Shown: positions 45,322-54,457 of the stretch, one piece after another
How the letters are laid out: every line of letters begins with the position of its first letter
Numbering within the stretch: position 1 is the stretch's first letter
Source: an uncultured Prochlorococcus sp.
GTDB taxonomy: Bacteria > Cyanobacteriota > Cyanobacteriia > PCC-6307 > Cyanobiaceae
Reading direction: 5' to 3'
DNA: 64,000 nt
Assembly: GCA_902537445.1 (NCBI GenBank)
Contig: CACBBI010000001.1
Coordinates: forward strand, 52,128 to 116,127
Notes under the pieces: model-generated
The model's database searches: none
Seen by the model: the letters and a program-made list of their open reading frames with translations, nothing else
What the model was told of the DNA's origin: nothing
Position numbers and translations under genes: made by a program

Positions 45322-46314
45322 ATGAGAAAAAAATTATTAGCCAGTATCTTTATTCTCTCTACCTTATTTGGTTTATATGAACTAAACAATAAAGCATTTA
45401 GTTTTCCCTTAAAAAATTTACCAATTAAAGGTCTCAAGAATATTGAAAAACAATTAAAAATTCCATCTCAAACTAACAAAGTAAACTTGCCAGAAAATGC
45501 AACATTTGATGATTATTTAACCGCCATTAAAAAACAATATACTCAAAAGAAATATAAGACAGTTGTTGAATTATCAAATAAAGCGATTCAATTAGAGCCT
45601 GAGGGTGAAAAAATTCATATTGTTTACTACTACAAGGCCCTCGCTAACGAAGAATTAGGTTACAACCAAAAATTAGATTACAAAGAACAAGTAGAATATT
45701 TAAGATCCGCTTTGGAAGACTATAAAAATATCAGAAGGTTAAACCGTGATAATGAGTATCTAGTAACTGCATATACAAATAATCTACTGATCTATATTTC
45801 CTTAAATGAAAGTGAAAACTTGGTACAAGCAGGTAAAAAAGCTCTTAATAAATATAAAAATGACCCTAGTATTGCTTCATATGTCTGTGGTGCTTTTAGT
45901 GACATAAAGGAAATCTATAAAGAGACATTAAAAGTTTGTGATAGAGCTATAGCTTTGGATCCTAAAGATACAGATTCTCTATTAGTTAGGGCTACTATTA
46001 AATTTGACGATTTAGGAGACAAAGAGGGTGGTTGTTATGACGTGAAGCAAAGTTCTTTATTAGGCGACAAAAAATCTAAAAAATTATACTCACAGTTTTG
46101 TGCGACACCTAGGGAACAAGCAAAGGAAGAATGTAATAACCTTGAAAATATGCTTGTTATGGGCATGAATCCAGCTGCAATTGTACAAGGTGCAGCTGTT
46201 ATGTCAGGAGGAGATCCAAAAGTAATGGAAAAACTTAGAATAATGAGAAGTATGTGTCCAGATGTTTTTGTAGAGAGAACTCCATCAGGTATTTTCAATA
46301 ATAATAATTATTAA
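45322..46314 (+). CDS. Exported TPR-repeat protein, element cargo
   Basis: MRKKLLASIFILSTLFGLYELNNKAFS signal-like start; TPR-like CDRAIALDPKDTDSLLVRATIKFDDLGD. Confidence 0.75.
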   Translation: MRKKLLASIFILSTLFGLYELNNKAFSFPLKNLPIKGLKNIEKQLKIPSQTNKVNLPENATFDDYLTAIKKQYTQKKYKTVVELSNKAIQLEPEGEKIHIVYYYKALANEELGYNQKLDYKEQVEYLRSALEDYKNIRRLNRDNEYLVTAYTNNLLIYISLNESENLVQAGKKALNKYKNDPSIASYVCGAFSDIKEIYKETLKVCDRAIALDPKDTDSLLVRATIKFDDLGDKEGGCYDVKQSSLLGDKKSKKLYSQFCATPREQAKEECNNLENMLVMGMNPAAIVQGAAVMSGGDPKVMEKLRIMRSMCPDVFVERTPSGIFNNNNY

Positions 46315-46321
46315 AATACTT

Positions 46322-46729
46322 ATGAAAAAACTTGTTTTAATTTTATTGCTAATTCTTGGAATAAGTATCAATTTAAGTTTTCATAATATGCTAAATGCTC
46401 AAGAAATTAAAAATAAAAATATTGCAATAGAACTAACTAATATTCCAAAAAATAGTTTTAATGACGAAAGTATTTATTTAGACGAAAGTATTTATTTAGA
46501 AAAAAAAGATGAGAAAAAAAATGCTTCTTCTATATCTCAAGTATTCATAACCCTTTTTTCATTAAGCCTCATAATAAGCCTCATAATACTCCCTTTAATT
46601 TGGAGACCAAGCAGAAAAGCAGTAGGTTTATTAAATATAATATTGGGTGCTATTTTTTGCTTCACTGGAATAGGAATTATCATAGGCGTGCCTATGATGT
46701 TGTTTGGAGGAATAATGTTCTTTATTTAG
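46322..46729 (+). CDS. Hypothetical membrane protein, element cargo
   Basis: Signal-like N-terminus plus two C-terminal TM helices. Confidence 0.7.
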   Translation: MKKLVLILLLILGISINLSFHNMLNAQEIKNKNIAIELTNIPKNSFNDESIYLDESIYLEKKDEKKNASSISQVFITLFSLSLIISLIILPLIWRPSRKAVGLLNIILGAIFCFTGIGIIIGVPMMLFGGIMFFI

Positions 46730-46731
46730 TT

Positions 46732-47439
46732 TTGAAAATAACTTTAAAATCTTACTTAATAACCTTTATTTCGTTATTTATTTTTCAAGAAAGCGTAAAC
46801 GCTGGTGAATGTTATGGAAAGGTTATAGGTGGACCATTTTCTGGAAAGGAAAATATACAAATATCAAAATTCTTGGAGAAAAGTAGTTTTGCTATTTATT
46901 CTTTACTTAATATTGATTTAAAAAAAGCTACTGCTGACGACGTAGAGAAAAAGTGGTTCGATAATTTTGAGAAACTTAACTTTAAATTCCCTAAAGTAAA
47001 TTTAGTAAGAGTTTACCCCTACTCAGGCAAGGGATGGTCTGGACTTAATAACGGATATTTTATACCTATTCCCAATAAACCAAACGAATATTTGCAAGCC
47101 AACAAAGAGGGTAAATATGGTAGAGGCACTTTTGGAATTTGGCCATACTTAGCAAATGATAATAAAATTTATCACATTGGATTTGAGCCCTATAAATCTG
47201 GATCATACGGAGAAACTAAATGTGTTTTTACAGACAAACATAATTCAATTCCTTTGAGTGATGATGGCCCAAGATACTTTGCCTATGAATTTTCTGTAGA
47301 TCCAACGGTTTATATGTGGCAAAACCAATCTTTCGATTGGGGAGATCAAAGAAAAATCAATGGGCATATTCTTAAATTCACCTATTACGAAGTGGAGTTA
47401 GAATCCTTAGAAAGTATCCCTGGATTTGAATTTAAATAA
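46732..47439 (+). CDS. Hypothetical exported protein (235 aa, TTG start), element cargo
   Basis: Start re-chosen at LKITLKSYLITFISLFIFQESVNAGE to give a signal peptide; follows preceding stop by 2 nt. Confidence 0.7.
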   Translation: MKITLKSYLITFISLFIFQESVNAGECYGKVIGGPFSGKENIQISKFLEKSSFAIYSLLNIDLKKATADDVEKKWFDNFEKLNFKFPKVNLVRVYPYSGKGWSGLNNGYFIPIPNKPNEYLQANKEGKYGRGTFGIWPYLANDNKIYHIGFEPYKSGSYGETKCVFTDKHNSIPLSDDGPRYFAYEFSVDPTVYMWQNQSFDWGDQRKINGHILKFTYYEVELESLESIPGFEFK

Positions 47440-47451
47440 TCAATGGTTTTT

Positions 47452-47490
47452 TTTAAAAGACCTATGCAAATTCTGCATAGGTCTTTTAAA
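47452..47490 (+). terminator. Strong terminator with 17-bp perfect stem TTTAAAAGACCTATGCA/TGCATAGGTCTTTTAAA
   Basis: Perfect inverted repeat with 5-nt loop after the last cargo gene. Confidence 0.9.
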
Positions 47491-47645
47491 TTCAAAAATT
47501 ATCTTAGATAAGACTTTTTAACTTAATCACTAATCCTATAGATAATTAGATGTTGATAGAAAAGTCTATATTTTTAAAGACATTCACTTACATACTTAAG
47601 AATTTATAGTTAGTAATTTCAAACAACTTAATTAAATGCTTAAAG

Positions 47646-47663
47646 TATGTAAGTGGTATGTAA
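47646..47663 (+). repeat. Subterminal repeat TATGTAAGTGGTATGTAA (right copy)
   Basis: Identical to 44858-44875; inverted half copy CACTTACATAC at 47585-47595. Confidence 0.9.
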
Positions 47664-47692
47664 GCTGATAAAAACTTATAAAAATAAGCTGT

Positions 47693-47717
47693 TTTTAGTA
47701 TCTTATCGATACTAAAA
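47693..47717. repeat. 10-bp perfect inverted repeat TTTTAGTATC-ttatc-GATACTAAAA adjacent to the right att-like repeat
   Basis: Direct reading. Confidence 0.85.
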
Positions 47718-47752
47718 TGCTTGTTTTTGGACTGATTTTGAAAAATATGGCT

Positions 47753-47781
47753 AGTTCAAATCTGGGTCCTGGCACCTTTAA
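47753..47781 (+). repeat. Right att-like direct repeat (orphan tRNA-Phe 3' fragment)
   Basis: Identical to 44697-44725. Confidence 0.95.
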
Positions 47782-47804
47782 AACCCTTTCTTGGACAGGG
47801 TTTT
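47780..47804 (+). terminator. AAAACCCTttcttggacAGGGTTTT hairpin, likely the ancestral tRNA-Phe terminator
   Basis: 8-bp perfect stem directly after the orphan tRNA 3' fragment. Confidence 0.7.
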
Positions 47805-47867
47805 ATACTTTTAAGGCTTGGCCAACTTGCTATTTTTTCGTAATCTTATGTTTATAATTTAAAATTT

Positions 47868-48287
47868 TTAGTTTTCGAATCTGCAGACTTGACCAATAAC
47901 ACCCAAAATCAGTTTATCTCCATTTGGCTCTTGCCAATCAGCTAAATCATTGAAATTACTATTTACTTCATCTACAGAGACATCAACGTCTCTAAATGAT
48001 TTTTCAAAACAATTTATATCCATTGTATAGAGAATATTCTTAGTAATTTCACTTTTTGTTTTGGGAATAAATTTACTCAATACTCTCACAGAACCATCCT
48101 CATTCCTTTTAATACTTTGTCTATCCCATAACTGTTCTCCATATTCACTTTTGGGAACTCCAACCCATTCATGAGGCAGAGCATTTATTTGTTTTATTGA
48201 AATGCACATGGAAAAGATTATTGAAAGGGATAAACCAATGATATTTTTAATAATTGTTGAATTAACTTTATTCTTAGAATTAATCAT
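47868..48287 (-). CDS. Hypothetical exported protein
   Basis: Hydrophobic N-terminal signal; two Cys in the mature part (NCFEKS, QVCRF). Confidence 0.7.
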   Translation of the reverse strand: MINSKNKVNSTIIKNIIGLSLSIIFSMCISIKQINALPHEWVGVPKSEYGEQLWDRQSIKRNEDGSVRVLSKFIPKTKSEITKNILYTMDINCFEKSFRDVDVSVDEVNSNFNDLADWQEPNGDKLILGVIGQVCRFEN

Positions 48288-48433
48288 GAATACTGCTGAA
48301 ATAAAAAATCTTTTATCGAGATTAAATATAAGATTAAAAATTTGTAAAAATTTTTATTGATTAGTATTTCTATTATAGATACAATCGAATATTGAATTAA
48401 GAATTTACTTCCAATAAATTTATTAGAAAAATA

Positions 48434-49069
48434 ATGAATAAAATACAGAAATTTCTATCAGTAGTTTTTTTTATCGCAATATTTATTGTATTGATTTATT
48501 TAATCCAAAATTATGGGATTGAACCTCTTAGGAACAAAATAGAAAGTATGGGGATTTGGGCTCCTTTTGGAATATTCATACTCAGAGGAGTAAGTATTAT
48601 TTTACCTGCCCTTCCAAGTTCAGCTTATTCTCTGCTAGCAGGTTCATTACTAGGATTTCAAAAAGGTTACATGACAATAATCTTTTCTGATATCGTTTTT
48701 TGCCAAGCCGCTTTCTTTATCGCAAGAAATTATGGTCGGGGTCCTGTACGTAATTTAGTAGGCCCAAAAGCAATGCAAAAGATTGAAAGTTTTAATCAAA
48801 ACCAGCTAGAAGAAAATTTCTTTCTTATGACAGGTCTACTAATGACTGGCCTTTTTGATTTTCTAAGCTACGCAATTGGTATTGGAGGAACTCGCTGGAA
48901 AATATTTACTCCTGCATTATTAATAAGTCTTCTAATCAGTGACTCCATACTAGTAGCAGTAGGAGCTGGAGTTAGCCAGGGAGCAGGATTATTTCTAGGG
49001 ATTGCTCTATTGGGAATGTTTGCTTTAGCGACTATTTCAGGATTGGCAAAAAATAAAATGCCTAAATAA
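48434..49069 (+). CDS. TVP38/TMEM64 (VTT/DedA-like) family membrane protein
   Basis: FILRGVSIILPALPSSAYSLLAGSLLGFQKGYMTIIFSDIVFCQAAFFIARNYGR. Confidence 0.85.
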   Translation: MNKIQKFLSVVFFIAIFIVLIYLIQNYGIEPLRNKIESMGIWAPFGIFILRGVSIILPALPSSAYSLLAGSLLGFQKGYMTIIFSDIVFCQAAFFIARNYGRGPVRNLVGPKAMQKIESFNQNQLEENFFLMTGLLMTGLFDFLSYAIGIGGTRWKIFTPALLISLLISDSILVAVGAGVSQGAGLFLGIALLGMFALATISGLAKNKMPK

Positions 49070-49186
49070 CAAAACAGTTGATAATTCTGTAATCAAAGAA
49101 GAAAGATATGACATTTTCGCAAACAATAACTATATAAATAATGATTCATGCAAGAATAGAAATCGATTAATTTTTAAAGTTATTAG

Positions 49187-49366
49187 ATGACTCCATTTAG
49201 ACCAACTTCATATGATCGCCCTGGAGAACAAATATCAACTACTCCTTCTGGATTAAAAGTAACTTCTGCAAAAAGATTAATGGTGGATTCAATGGTAAGA
49301 ATGATACAAAAAGCAGAAAATCATTCCGTAGAAGATAAACTTGACGAAGAATCTAACAATAATTAA
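49187..49366 (+). CDS. Small hypothetical protein (59 aa)
   Basis: Manual [62 protein letters not shown] overlapping the cpeS start. Confidence 0.6.
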   Translation: MTPFRPTSYDRPGEQISTTPSGLKVTSAKRLMVDSMVRMIQKAENHSVEDKLDEESNNN

Positions 49367-49892
49367 TCAATTCATTGATAAAAGTATAGGAGAGTGGAAA
49401 TCTATTAGAAGTACTCACACTTTAGCTTTTCAGGAATTTGAAAACTCAACTAGTAAAATATATATAAAACATATCAACAAAAAAAATAAAAAAGTCGTTG
49501 AAATCTTTAAAAATTATAAATTCAGTTTAAACCTAGAGAGCATAGCCATTTCTATAAACTGGCAAGCTATTAGTGATTGGGACAATGATGATATCAGTGA
49601 GGGAGATGAAACTATTCTGATTTTTTTACCCAAAGATGAAAATTCAGGAATTGTTTTAAGAAATAAAGGTTATACAGAATCCTTTATTTCATCATCCAAT
49701 TATTTTGTTGATGAACAAAATAATTTACACATTAAAACTATTTATAAATCAACAGTTTCCGAAGAAAGAATTTCCTTTTTATCCACTCATGTAAGATCCA
49801 GATTTTCTACTATTAGAAATCTAGAAAATAACTCAGTTATACAGACTTCACATACTTCAGAAATAAGGAATTTAGCTAGTTTAAAAGATTAA
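49341..49892 (+). CDS. cpeS: CpeS/CpcS-type phycobiliprotein lyase
   Basis: [23 protein letters not shown]… and [19 protein letters not shown]. Confidence 0.88.
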   Translation: MTKNLTIINQFIDKSIGEWKSIRSTHTLAFQEFENSTSKIYIKHINKKNKKVVEIFKNYKFSLNLESIAISINWQAISDWDNDDISEGDETILIFLPKDENSGIVLRNKGYTESFISSSNYFVDEQNNLHIKTIYKSTVSEERISFLSTHVRSRFSTIRNLENNSVIQTSHTSEIRNLASLKD

Positions 49893-50388
49893 TTATCCTT
49901 TCAAATTGAAACTCTGTTTCAGATATTAATTTAGGAAGAAAGCCTTTGTTTCCACTCATATTATTAACTGTTGAATTCAAATCAGAGATAGTTGCATCTC
50001 GCATTAATTGAAAAACCCTTCTTGCATTTCTTAAAGGTACCCCAAGAGCAAGATAAGTATTTTTAAGATCCTTCAAACAACTTTTTTCTAAAACTGATTC
50101 GTCATTAGAAATTAAAAGATAAGCAACAATCCTCAGGATTATTTCTCCATCTCTTAAACAAACGGACATCTTGTTAGTTGTATTTAAAGATATTTTTGAA
50201 TTAAGTGAATCTTGATTTTCGCAAATCATTGCAGTTACAGCGTCTGCTGCGATTGCATGTGAATTATTGGTTATTGAGGTTATTGCATCTAATCTTGAGT
50301 TTGCACTATTAATAAATTCTTTTATGTTGCTTAAATCATTTAATTTCTTATCTGCTGACAATAGTTGATTATTCTTTGAAATTGACAT
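49876..50388 (-). CDS. cpeB: Phycoerythrin beta subunit (degenerate)
   Basis: [19 protein letters not shown] and [21 protein letters not shown]. Confidence 0.92.
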   Translation of the reverse strand: MSISKNNQLLSADKKLNDLSNIKEFINSANSRLDAITSITNNSHAIAADAVTAMICENQDSLNSKISLNTTNKMSVCLRDGEIILRIVAYLLISNDESVLEKSCLKDLKNTYLALGVPLRNARRVFQLMRDATISDLNSTVNNMSGNKGFLPKLISETEFQFERIINLLN

Positions 50389-50566
50389 TCCTGAAGTAAA
50401 AATTTAAAGACCGATCTTAAGAATAATATAAAGCTAGTAAAAACAATACAATTTCAAACTAAACGCAACGCTTCTTAATTAATAACTTCATTCCAAAGTG
50501 ATAGTTGAAAAAATTCAAATAAAAAATTTTTTTCCGCTAATATAAAATTATATTTTTAATAAAGTT

Positions 50567-50773
50567 TTGGATCAACAGGATTTAAAATTATCAAAGAAAC
50601 TTATTTCCTCATATAAAAAGAGATTGGAAAAAGAAATTCTAGACAGAAGTATGAAATTAAAAATGCCTCAAAATAAATTTGAAGAAATAATTAATAACAA
50701 TAATGAACTTATAAATTTAAAAAAAGCTTTAAAAGATCTAGAAACGGAATCTGAATCTCATAGTAAAGTCTGA
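50567..50773 (+). CDS. Small hypothetical protein
   Basis: ORF track (TTG start), upstream of helicase. Confidence 0.6.
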   Translation: MDQQDLKLSKKLISSYKKRLEKEILDRSMKLKMPQNKFEEIINNNNELINLKKALKDLETESESHSKV

Positions 50774-50795
50774 TTTTTGAAAAACCCTTCCAAAA

Positions 50796-53204
50796 GTGCC
50801 TCAAACCAACAATTTCCTTTTTAAGTCCCTAAACAATCAACAACTTCAAGCAGTAAAACATGTTTATGGACCACTATTAGTTGTAGCAGGTGCAGGTAGC
50901 GGAAAAACTAAGGCTCTTACTCACAGAATTGCAAACCTTATTGAGGGTAACTCTATAGATCCCTATAACATTCTCGCAGTCACTTTCACTAACAAAGCTG
51001 CTAAAGAAATGAAAGCAAGATTAGAGGTTCTTCTAGCCCAAGAATTAGCTTTTAATCAATTTGGTCAGCCTTGGACAACTCTCAAAGAAATTGATCAAAA
51101 TCAATTAAGAACAAACGTTCACCAAGAGAGGCTTCAGAACCTTTGGATCGGTACTTTCCATTCCTTATTTTCAAGACTTCTGAGATACGATATTGAAAAA
51201 TATACTGATCCAGAAGGCCTAAAATGGACAAGACAATTTTCAATTTATGATGAAACAGATTCTCAAACATTAGTAAAAGAAATTATCAGTCAAGATATGA
51301 ATCTTGACCCAAAAAGATATGATCCCAAAAAGATTAAAAGATTAATAAGTAATGCTAAAAATCAATGCTTAACTTCTAATGATCTTTTAGAAAAAGCAGA
51401 TAATAATTTTGATAAAACAGTTGCAGAAGCCTACAAGAGATATAGGATTTCGCTCTCAAAAAATAATTCTTTAGACTTTGATGATCTTCTACTTTTGCCT
51501 GTTTTCTTATTGAGGCAAAATGATATAGTCAGAGATTACTGGCACAAAAGATTTAAACATATTTTAGTTGACGAATATCAAGATACAAATAGAACACAAT
51601 ATGAACTTATAAAATTAATTACGGCCGGAAATACTGAACCAAAAAAATTCTTCAATTGGGAAGATCGGTCAATTTTTGTAGTTGGGGATGCTGATCAAAG
51701 TATTTATAGTTTCAGAGCAGCTGACTTCAGAATTTTAATTGGTTTTCAAGAAGATTTTAAAACTTCAATCAATGACGATACAAAATCATCTTTAATTAAA
51801 TTAGAAGAAAATTATAGGTCATCTTCCAATATCCTTGATGCTGCAAACTCACTAATTGAAAACAACTCTGAAAGAATTGACAAAGTTTTAAAGGCTACTA
51901 AAGAAAAAGGGGAACTTTTAACGTTACTCAGCTGTGATGATGAAATTTCCGAGGCAGAAGCAATTACCAATAAAATAAAATCACTTAATAACTATAATCA
52001 AAACCCAATTTGGAAAAATTTTGCAATTTTATATCGAACCAGAGCTCAGTCGAGAGTATTAGAAGAATCTCTTGTAAGGTGGCGCATTCCTTATACAATT
52101 TTTGGAGGATTGCGTTTTTATGATAGAAGAGAAATTAAAGATGCAATAGCATATTTGAAAGTTCTGGTTAATTCTTCAGATAACGTTAGTCTTTTACGAA
52201 TCATAAATGTTCCTAGAAGAGGGATTGGTAAGACTACTATTCAAAAACTTAATGAACTATCTAATAGGTTAAATATCCCATTATGGGAGGTTCTTAATGA
52301 TAAGCAAAGTCTTGAAGAAACAATAGGCCGATCATCAAAAGGAATTAATAAATTTACTGAAATTATGAATGATCTACTGTGTTACCTAGAAAATTCAGGT
52401 CCCGCTCAACTACTACAACTTATATTAGAAAAAAGTGGTTATTTAAGTGACTTGCTCTCTAGTGGGACTGAAGAATCTGAAGATAGAAGAAATAATTTAC
52501 AAGAACTAATTAATGCAGCTACTCAATATGAAGAAGAAACAGAAAGTGGAGATGTAGAGGGATTTCTTTCTACAGCAGCCTTAACAACTGATAATGATAC
52601 GAAGAAAAATAATCCTAACTCTGTAACGCTTATGACTCTTCATAATAGTAAAGGTTTAGAATTCCAAAATGTTTTTATCACCGGTCTAGAACAAGGTCTC
52701 TTCCCTAGCCATAGATCAATAGATACTCCCTCACTTCTTGAAGAGGAAAGAAGATTATGCTATGTAGGTATTACTAGAGCTAAAGAAAGAGTTTTCTTAA
52801 GTCATGCCAGAGAAAGAAGATTATGGGGTGGCATGCGTGAAGCAACAATTCCTTCAATATTTCTTTCGGAAATACCTGAAGATTTAATGGATGGCGAATT
52901 ACCACAAACTGGTGGTGCTTCAATTCGAAGAGATTTGCATCTTGATCGTTTAACTAGAGTTGATCGAAATAATACAAATGAATTTGTTAACAAACCAATA
53001 AATGCAGTAAGGAAATTATATTCAGGTCCCAGTAAAGGGAAAAGCTGGATAGTGGGAGATATGCTAATTCACTCAAAGTTTGGGAAAGGTGAAATCATAC
53101 ATATTTTTGGGAGTGGGGAAAAAATATCTTTAGCAGTAAAATTTGGTGACAAAGGAAGTAAAATTCTAGATCCCAGATTAGCTCCAATTCGTTATGTAAG
53201 TTAA
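50796..53204 (+). CDS. UvrD/PcrA-type superfamily I DNA helicase
   Basis: VVAGAGSGKTKALTHRIANLI, DEYQDTNRTQYELI, GDADQSIYSFRAADF. Confidence 0.96.
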   Translation: MPQTNNFLFKSLNNQQLQAVKHVYGPLLVVAGAGSGKTKALTHRIANLIEGNSIDPYNILAVTFTNKAAKEMKARLEVLLAQELAFNQFGQPWTTLKEIDQNQLRTNVHQERLQNLWIGTFHSLFSRLLRYDIEKYTDPEGLKWTRQFSIYDETDSQTLVKEIISQDMNLDPKRYDPKKIKRLISNAKNQCLTSNDLLEKADNNFDKTVAEAYKRYRISLSKNNSLDFDDLLLLPVFLLRQNDIVRDYWHKRFKHILVDEYQDTNRTQYELIKLITAGNTEPKKFFNWEDRSIFVVGDADQSIYSFRAADFRILIGFQEDFKTSINDDTKSSLIKLEENYRSSSNILDAANSLIENNSERIDKVLKATKEKGELLTLLSCDDEISEAEAITNKIKSLNNYNQNPIWKNFAILYRTRAQSRVLEESLVRWRIPYTIFGGLRFYDRREIKDAIAYLKVLVNSSDNVSLLRIINVPRRGIGKTTIQKLNELSNRLNIPLWEVLNDKQSLEETIGRSSKGINKFTEIMNDLLCYLENSGPAQLLQLILEKSGYLSDLLSSGTEESEDRRNNLQELINAATQYEEETESGDVEGFLSTAALTTDNDTKKNNPNSVTLMTLHNSKGLEFQNVFITGLEQGLFPSHRSIDTPSLLEEERRLCYVGITRAKERVFLSHARERRLWGGMREATIPSIFLSEIPEDLMDGELPQTGGASIRRDLHLDRLTRVDRNNTNEFVNKPINAVRKLYSGPSKGKSWIVGDMLIHSKFGKGEIIHIFGSGEKISLAVKFGDKGSKILDPRLAPIRYVS

Positions 53205-53209
53205 AACTC

Positions 53210-54457
53210 ATGAACGATATCTCTGATTACATCCAAGGGGAATTAATCAAAACTCCATTTAATCTATATAACCTAATTGCTAAATACGTAGAATCTAATA
53301 AAAATACTAAAGTAGCTTTTGTTGGCGGTTATTTAAGAGATTTATTAATTAGTAAATTCCACAAAAAATCGTTTTCTAAACCTGTAGATATTGATCTTGT
53401 TATTGAAGGATCCTCTATTTCTCTTGCAAAATTTATAAAAAAAAATATTGTAAATGTAGATTTATGTTTAATCAAGGAATTTAATTTATACAACACTGTA
53501 GAAATAAATATTAATGACTATAAAATTGATATTGCTTCTGCAAGAAAAGAAATTTATTCTGCTCCAGGGTTAAATCCAACAGTAAATAAAAGTACTATTG
53601 AGGAGGATCTTAAGAGGAGAGATTTCACTATAAATTCAATAGCCTTCGAGGTCTCGACAAGGAAAATCTATGATCTTTATGGAGGAATTTCTGATATAAA
53701 AAGTAAAAGATTGAACTTACTTCACAGTAATAGTATTTCAGATGATCCAAGTAGATTAATTAGATGTGCAAAATATGCTTCAAGGTTAGATTTCAATATT
53801 TCAAATAATTCCCTCAAACAATCTCAAGAAACAGTTAGGCAATGGCCATGGAAAAGTTCAGAAGCTCATCAGAAAATGATTTACCCTCCTGCACTAGGCA
53901 TACGAATAAGGATGGAACTAGCTGAAATATACAAACACGATAATTTGACCAATGTGATTTCGATAATTCATAAATGGGAAATTATCTCAATCTTAAATGA
54001 AAATATTAAAGTCGATAAAAGATTTTTAAGAGGACTAAATTGGATTAAGAAGTTAAAGGGAAATCATATGCTTTACTTATTAAAAGATTCAGAAGATTTA
54101 GAAAAAGCATGTCAAAGATTTTTGGTAAATAATAGTGAGATAAAAATATTAGAAGATTATATAAATATCAAAAAGATATTAAATACAAACCAAAAAAATT
54201 TCAATCATTTTTCTCCATCAAGTTGGACAGAATTTATTGAGGACAGAAACCTTAATGATGAGACAGTCAAATTATTAATTTGTGATGGAGGACCACACTG
54301 GCGTAAATTGTTTAAGTGGTTATATATTTACAAATTCATAAAATCAAAAAAAGATGGAGAAACATTAAAAAAAGAAGGATGGGAACCGGGGAAGGAGTTG
54401 GGAAAGGAAATTAAAAGATTAAGATATTTGGAAATTGACAAATTAAATAGTAATTAA
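53210..54457 (+). CDS. cca: CCA tRNA nucleotidyltransferase / poly(A) polymerase family
   Basis: VGGYLRDLLI, DIDLVIEG, RRDFTINSIAF, DDPSRLIRCAKYASRL. Confidence 0.9.
   Translation: MNDISDYIQGELIKTPFNLYNLIAKYVESNKNTKVAFVGGYLRDLLISKFHKKSFSKPVDIDLVIEGSSISLAKFIKKNIVNVDLCLIKEFNLYNTVEININDYKIDIASARKEIYSAPGLNPTVNKSTIEEDLKRRDFTINSIAFEVSTRKIYDLYGGISDIKSKRLNLLHSNSISDDPSRLIRCAKYASRLDFNISNNSLKQSQETVRQWPWKSSEAHQKMIYPPALGIRIRMELAEIYKHDNLTNVISIIHKWEIISILNENIKVDKRFLRGLNWIKKLKGNHMLYLLKDSEDLEKACQRFLVNNSEIKILEDYINIKKILNTNQKNFNHFSPSSWTEFIEDRNLNDETVKLLICDGGPHWRKLFKWLYIYKFIKSKKDGETLKKEGWEPGKELGKEIKRLRYLEIDKLNSN

Larger units (their letters stand above)
44697..47781. mobile_element. Putative tRNA-Phe-integrated genomic element (~3.06 kb) bounded by 29-bp direct repeats
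   Basis: Perfect 29-bp repeat AGTTCAAATCTGGGTCCTGGCACCTTTAA at 44697-44725 (tRNA 3' end) and 47753-47781 (orphan), subterminal repeats, accessory gene content. Confidence 0.8.

Noticed and set aside
46035-46298. Minus-strand ORF inside the TPR cargo gene
   Set aside because: Antisense overlap with a better supported coding frame.
47753-47781. Possible second tRNA-Phe gene
   Set aside because: Only the 3' ~22 nt of a tRNA is present, with no acceptor 5' strand, D arm or anticodon arm; interpreted as an att-like site.
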